64,000 nucleotides of DNA, taken from an uncultured Muribaculaceae bacterium. Its GTDB lineage: Bacteria; Bacteroidota; Bacteroidia; Bacteroidales; Muribaculaceae. The stretch spans positions 15,522 to 79,521 of the forward strand of contig CAJUQP010000010.1 in the NCBI GenBank assembly GCA_910588245.1. Reading direction: 5' to 3'. The notes under the pieces are model-generated. The model saw only the letters and a program-made list of their open reading frames with translations, had not been told where the DNA came from and did not search any database. Shown piece by piece: positions 60,223-64,000 of this stretch. The translations under genes and the position numbers were made by a program. The first letter of the stretch is position 1. Each line of letters begins with the position of its first letter.

Positions 60223-61245
60223 ATGGAAGACAACAACACAAAGACTTTCACACCGGGTGATTTCAAGAATGAGCAGACCGCACGCTGGTGTCCCGGATGC
60301 GGCGACCACGGCATCCTCAACGTGCTCCACAAGGCTATGGCCGAGCTCGGCGTGGCTCCCAAAGACACTGCCGTGATCTCCGGCATCGGATGCTCCTCGC
60401 GCCTGCCTTACTATATGAACACCTACGGCATGCACACCATCCACGGTCGCGCCGCAGCCATAGCCACAGGCGTCAAGACCTCACGCCCCGACCTGACAGT
60501 ATGGCAGATCTCGGGCGACGGCGACGGCCTCGCCATCGGCGGCAACCACTTCATCCACGCCCTGCGCCGCAACATCGACATCAACATACTCCTCTTCAAC
60601 AACAAGATCTATGGCCTGACAAAGGGACAGTATTCACCGACGTCCGACCGCGGCTTCGTGTCGAAATCATCACCCTACGGCACCACCGAAGATCCCTTCA
60701 TCCCCGCAGAGCTCGTATTCGGCGCCCGCGGCAAGTTCTTCGCCCGCGGCTTCGACATCAGCCTCGACGTGACCCGCGAGGCCATGGTGGCCGCCGCGCG
60801 CCATAAAGGCGCCGCAGTGGTCGAGGTGCTCCAGAACTGCGTGATCTTCAACCAGGGCATCCACTCCTGGCTCTCCGACAAGGAGGTGCGCGCCGACCGC
60901 ACCATCACCCTGCGCCAGGGGGAGAAGATGCTCTTCGGAAAAGATATGGAGAAAGGTCTCGTGCGCGACGGCTTCGGCCTGAAGGCCGTCACCGTTGGCC
61001 AGGAGGGCTACACGATCGACGACGTGCTCGTGCACGACGCCCACACCCCCGACGACATGCTCCACCGCCAGCTCGCCCTCATGGACGGCCATGAGCTGCC
61101 CCTCGCCCTCGGAGTGATCCGCGACGTGGAGGGCCCCAGCTACGAGGCCGACGTCGAGGCCCAGGTGGCCGAGGTGCGCGCGAAGAAGGGATTCACCTCC
61201 CTGCGCGACATGATCCTCAAGACGGCCGAGACCTGGACGGTCTGA
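60223..61245 (+). CDS. korB: 2-oxoglutarate:ferredoxin oxidoreductase subunit beta
   Basis: The 340-residue TPP subunit has WCPGCGDHGIL near 22, GIGCSSRLPYY near 54 and the TPP/Mg site SGDGDGLAIGGNHFIH near 90, ending in LLFNNKIYGLTKGQ. CxxC and further cysteines can hold one 4Fe-4S cluster. It starts 5 nt after korA. ATG 60223 is supported by the family start. A strong terminator follows. Confidence 0.94.
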   Translation: MEDNNTKTFTPGDFKNEQTARWCPGCGDHGILNVLHKAMAELGVAPKDTAVISGIGCSSRLPYYMNTYGMHTIHGRAAAIATGVKTSRPDLTVWQISGDGDGLAIGGNHFIHALRRNIDINILLFNNKIYGLTKGQYSPTSDRGFVSKSSPYGTTEDPFIPAELVFGARGKFFARGFDISLDVTREAMVAAARHKGAAVVEVLQNCVIFNQGIHSWLSDKEVRADRTITLRQGEKMLFGKDMEKGLVRDGFGLKAVTVGQEGYTIDDVLVHDAHTPDDMLHRQLALMDGHELPLALGVIRDVEGPSYEADVEAQVAEVRAKKGFTSLRDMILKTAETWTV

Positions 61246-61284
61246 CCTCAAGCGGCTCTCCTCCCAAAATACAGACATCATCAG

Positions 61285-61313
61285 AAACAGCGGCTCCCGG
61301 GCCGCTGTTTTTA
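61285..61313 (+). terminator. korAB terminator
   Basis: AAACAGCGGC and GCCGCTGTTT form a 10-bp stem around TCCCGG (61285-61310), followed by TTATG. Confidence 0.75.
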
Positions 61314-61377
61314 TGCACAAAAATCAATTTTTCGTGCAATTTTTCCTGAAAAATTTCCTCAATTGGATTTTTTTCAT

Positions 61378-61385
61378 TTACTTTG
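61378..61385 (+). promoter_or_regulatory. Weak acpP -7 box
   Basis: TTACTTTG differs from TAnnTTTG at one base and lies 51 nt before the acpP ATG. The -33 region is AT-rich without TTTG. Confidence 0.4.
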
Positions 61386-61436
61386 CAGCCTGAAATTACG
61401 CAAAATCATTAATTAACAAATCAAAAATCAATCGTT

Positions 61437-61673
61437 ATGGCAGACATAGCATCAAGAGTAAAGGCTATCATCGTCGACAAACTCACAGTTGACGAGTCAG
61501 AAGTAACTCCCACAGCTGAGTTCAGCAAAGACCTCGGCGCTGATTCGCTCGACACCGTAGAGCTCATCATGGAATTCGAGAAGGAATTCGGAATCACAAT
61601 CCCCGACGAGGATGCCGAGAAGATCACGACTGTCGGCGACGCTATCTCCTACATCGAGGAGCACCAGAAATAA
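61437..61673 (+). CDS. acpP: Acyl carrier protein
   Basis: The 78-residue acidic protein carries growing acyl chains on a phosphopantetheine arm attached to Ser in DLGADSLDTVEL (near residue 38). Length and motif are standard. It is 33 nt before fabF and surely in one operon with it. Confidence 0.97.
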   Translation: MADIASRVKAIIVDKLTVDESEVTPTAEFSKDLGADSLDTVELIMEFEKEFGITIPDEDAEKITTVGDAISYIEEHQK

Positions 61674-61706
61674 TTTCAAACCCCTTTCCCACACCTGTTT
61701 ACCGAT

Positions 61707-62972
61707 ATGGAATTAAAAAGAGTTGTAGTTACCGGCCTCGGTGCGCTCACTCCTATTGGAAATGACGTCAAGACCACATGGGAGAATGCGGTCAACGGCG
61801 TAAGCGGAGCGGGGCCCATCACGCATTTCGATGCGTCGAAATTCAAGACTCAGTTTGCATGCGAGGTGAAGGACTTCAACCCGGCCGATCATTTCGACCG
61901 CAAGAAGGCCCGTCAGCTCGACCTCTACGCGATGTATGCCCTCGTGGCAGCCGACGAGGCTATCGGCGACGCCGGTCTTGAAAATGAGAATATTGATAAA
62001 AACCGCATAGGAGTGATCTTTGCCGCCGGTATCGGCGGTCTCCACACTTTCGAGGAGGAGGCCGGCTACTTCGCCATCCACGGCGAGGAGCAGGGCCCGA
62101 AATACAACCCTTTCTTCATTCCTAAGATGATTGCCGACATCGCCGCCGGACATATATCCATCGAGCATGGTTTCCGCGGCCCCAACTTCGGCACAGTCTC
62201 CGCTTGCGCGTCGTCGAACAACGCGCTTATCGACGCCTTCAACTACGTGCGCCTCGGCATGGCCGACGCTATCGTGACCGGCGGCGCCGAAGCTGCGATC
62301 TATCCGGCCGGAGTAGGCGGTTTCAACTCGATGAAGGCCCTTTCCACCCGCAACGACGATCCTCAGGGCGCTTCCCGTCCTTTCTCCGGAAGCCGCGACG
62401 GTTTCGTCATCGGCGAGGGCGCGGCTGCCCTCGTGCTCGAAGAGCTTGAGCACGCCAAGGCCCGCGGCGCCCATATCTACGCCGAGATCGTAGGCGGAGG
62501 CATGAGTGCCGACGCCTACCACATCACGGCCACTCATCCCGAGGGTCTCGGTGCGAGACTCGTGATGGAGAACGCCCTCAGAGACGCCGGCATGCAGCCC
62601 GAGGATATCGACTACATCAACCTCCACGGAACGTCGACCCCCGTCGGCGACCTCGGTGAGGTAAAGGCAATACAGGCCGTATTCGGCGACCACGCATATA
62701 AGATGAACCTCAGCTCCACCAAGTCTATGACCGGCCACCTTCTCGGCGCCGCGGGAGCCCTCGAGGCCATCATGAGCGTAAAGGCCATCACCGACGGCAT
62801 CGTGCCCCCCACCATCAACCACGAGGAGGGTGACAACGATCCTGAAGTTGACTACAACCTCAACTTCACCTTCAACAAGGCTCAGAAACGCGACATCAAC
62901 GCCGTGCTTTCAAACACCTTCGGATTCGGAGGCCACAACGCAGCCGTCATCCTCAAGAAATATAAAGAATAA
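61707..62972 (+). CDS. fabF: Beta-ketoacyl-ACP synthase II
   Basis: The condensing enzyme elongates acyl-ACP with malonyl-ACP. The 421-residue thiolase-fold protein has the catalytic Cys in TVSACASSNNA near 168, His in NLHGTSTPVGD near 312, Lys-His in STKSMTGHLLGAAGA near 344-354 and the GFGGHNA end. A perfect 12-bp terminator follows. In Bacteroides rnc often follows fabF; here it does not. Confidence 0.97.
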   Translation: MELKRVVVTGLGALTPIGNDVKTTWENAVNGVSGAGPITHFDASKFKTQFACEVKDFNPADHFDRKKARQLDLYAMYALVAADEAIGDAGLENENIDKNRIGVIFAAGIGGLHTFEEEAGYFAIHGEEQGPKYNPFFIPKMIADIAAGHISIEHGFRGPNFGTVSACASSNNALIDAFNYVRLGMADAIVTGGAEAAIYPAGVGGFNSMKALSTRNDDPQGASRPFSGSRDGFVIGEGAAALVLEELEHAKARGAHIYAEIVGGGMSADAYHITATHPEGLGARLVMENALRDAGMQPEDIDYINLHGTSTPVGDLGEVKAIQAVFGDHAYKMNLSSTKSMTGHLLGAAGALEAIMSVKAITDGIVPPTINHEEGDNDPEVDYNLNFTFNKAQKRDINAVLSNTFGFGGHNAAVILKKYKE

Positions 62973-62995
62973 GACTATCCTATCTTTATATACAC

Positions 62996-63030
62996 GCGGA
63001 TGCTTCCCCACGGAAGCATCCGCTTTTTTT
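62996..63030 (+). terminator. fabF terminator
   Basis: A perfect 12-bp stem (62996-63007 with 63012-63023), CCAC loop, is followed by T7. Confidence 0.9.
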
Positions 63031-63363
63031 AAGAAGTTGTTTAAAAAGCAACGTTAAATTATGGGTCGCAGTCTCGGAGCAGATTTTTTCTTGCAGGTGA
63101 AGGAGCATAGCGGGCTATGTGACTGAACCAAAAGGAAAAATATGCCCGGGAATGCGAGTCCGGAACTATCTTTAAACCAGTGTAATGTTAAACATATTAA
63201 CATATGAAGCTGACCGGAAATGAAAGTTACCTTAAGTCCGGCACTTTTTTGTTAAAATCCAATCGCGGCGCAGTCACATAGCCCGCTATGCTCCTTTGCC
63301 TTAATCGGATTTTAACTAAAAAATTGCCGCCCATAATTTAACGTTCATTTTAAACAACTTCTT
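63031..63363. mobile_element. MITE-like element with long terminal inverted repeats
   Basis: The ends (63031-63070 and 63325-63363) are inverted copies with only a short indel and a few changes. Inside, 63100-63125 and 63271-63296 are perfect 26-bp inverted copies and themselves include the palindrome around CATAGCGGGCTATG. No ORF is present. Size and structure fit a non-autonomous element or a folded intergenic repeat. No clear target-site duplication is seen. Confidence 0.65.
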
Positions 63364-63503
63364 AATTAGTGATGAGGAATCAGTAATTTGAAATTGGGGT
63401 TGCGCTGAGCCATATCTTTCACGTGCGACAAAACATGGACACAAACGACGCATATTTTGCGACATTATCAGTAGTGAAGAATTGGGGGATTGCTTACCGA
63501 GGC

Positions 63504-64000
63504 CTACTTTTTAGTGCTTGTCATGAGATAGGAACAATATTTGCCGAGCAGATTCGACAGGGGTAGATCCCCTTTTTGATAACGCTCTGCATCCAGTGGC
63601 AATATCCTCTCTCTGATGTTCTGCCTGCCTTTGAAAAGGGCTTCGAGATACGGCATGCCATTCTCCTCTGCAATGCTCACATCGGAGAAAAACAGCGTCA
63701 TGTCTTCCACGTCATAGACAATAGAGTAGCTTGGGCGCTTTGCACCAGGGATGTCTTCTATCAACACGTTCTTGTCGACAAGATGCCGTATGTCGCGTAT
63801 GGCGGTATCTTTCGAGCATTTGGCCAGTGTCGCCCAAGACTTTGATGTAATCTTTGCCTCATAGCCATCAAGAAAAAGATTCAGCATCTGAATCTGCCGG
63901 TCTGTCATGGGCACTGAGGATACCCTCTGCCAGAAAAGACTCTTGTTATAGCTGACAAAGTATGTATTTGTGCAAAATGAAAAATCAAAATAAGAGACGG
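63504..64000 (-). CDS. Fic-family protein, C-terminal part (start outside window)
   Basis: The minus-strand frame is open to the window edge, beyond the GTG at 63914. The visible 164 residues contain KSLFWQRV, then MTDRQIQMLNLFLDGYEAK, SKSWATLAKCSKDTA and IRDIRHLVDKNVL. This is the winged-helix tail that follows the catalytic Fic domain in DUF4172-type Fic proteins. The Fic core itself (HPFxxGNGR) would be to the right of the window. Fic proteins AMPylate or otherwise modify targets. About 75 residues extend beyond the usual end, from near RPSYSIVYD, with no recognised domain. Confidence 0.78.
   Translation of the reverse strand, partial: VSYFDFSFCTNTYFVSYNKSLFWQRVSSVPMTDRQIQMLNLFLDGYEAKITSKSWATLAKCSKDTAIRDIRHLVDKNVLIEDIPGAKRPSYSIVYDVEDMTLFFSDVSIAEENGMPYLEALFKGRQNIRERILPLDAERYQKGDLPLSNLLGKYCSYLMTSTKK

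Larger units (their letters stand above)
62973..63503. other. 531-bp gap containing an inverted-repeat element
   Basis: No gene is supported. It holds the fabF terminator (62996-63030), a 333-bp element with inverted ends (63031-63363) and about 140 bp without visible signal before the Fic gene 3' end. Confidence 0.6.

Overview
The window is chromosomal DNA of a Bacteroidota bacterium, order Bacteroidales; a Muribaculaceae-type gut lineage is my inference. The evidence is a hybrid two-component system of the Bacteroides type, promoters of the TTTG / N19-20 / TAnnTTTG class instead of sigma70 boxes, leaders without Shine-Dalgarno sequences, a homoserine kinase of the phosphoglycerate-mutase fold inside a threonine operon, and KorAB. 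Base composition and codon use look uniform apart from AT-rich and repeat-rich gaps.

Layout. 1-7.1 kb: 3' part of a hybrid sensor/regulator, then topA and gyrB, divergent from one control region. 7.2-25.6 kb: a surface-glycan region. A plus-strand run holds a degenerate phosphoglycerate-mutase-like protein, UDP-galactopyranose mutase, a galactofuranosyltransferase-like enzyme and a HAD-AroB fusion. It converges on a minus-strand operon, rfbF-rfbH-rfbG-SDR-TPP enzyme-GT2, which reads as a CDP-3,6-dideoxyhexose pathway with a two-carbon branch (yersiniose type). A second plus-strand run encodes a lipid A-type acyltransferase, an LtaS/phosphoethanolamine-transferase-like protein, a Stealth phosphotransferase and a GT92-like enzyme, facing one more glycosyltransferase. 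25.6-29.8 kb: a PD-(D/E)XK protein, a TonB-C-like protein, four clustered FKBP or lipoprotein genes and tRNA-Gln. 29.8-35 kb: thrA-(homoserine kinase)-thrC. 35-39.6 kb: repeat-rich noncoding DNA, a shortened LacI, a candidate small RNA and a GH3 lipoprotein. 39.8-51.2 kb: mostly housekeeping genes on the minus strand (thyA, NapH-like protein, yidC, pyrG, acyltransferase, obgE, nucleotidyltransferase, WYL regulator, glycosyltransferase, folA). 51.4-63 kb, plus strand: Na/Pi symporter, manC, WYL regulator, lipoprotein, comM, korAB, acpP-fabF. The right end has a 333-bp inverted-repeat element and the C-terminus of a Fic-family protein that runs off the window.

How the genes work together: glf, rfbFGH, manC and the CBS nucleotidyltransferase supply activated sugars to the glycosyltransferases, and the acyl- and phospho-transferases modify the envelope. 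The Thr operon holds four of the five steps from aspartate to threonine (aspartate-semialdehyde dehydrogenase is not in the window). korAB, acpP-fabF, pyrG, thyA and folA are core metabolism.

The observations most worth following are: (1) the yersiniose-like sugar cassette; (2) a phosphoglycerate-mutase-fold protein that has lost its nucleophile and metal ligands, beside the sugar genes; (3) a promoter-to-terminator unit without an ORF, divergent from a shortened LacI, with two AAACGTTT palindromes between the promoters; (4) five degenerate arrays with a 7-nt period, all between 31.1 and 39.7 kb; (5) the HAD-AroB fusion; (6) a MITE-like element beside the Fic gene. All calls come from reading the sequence; no database search was run.
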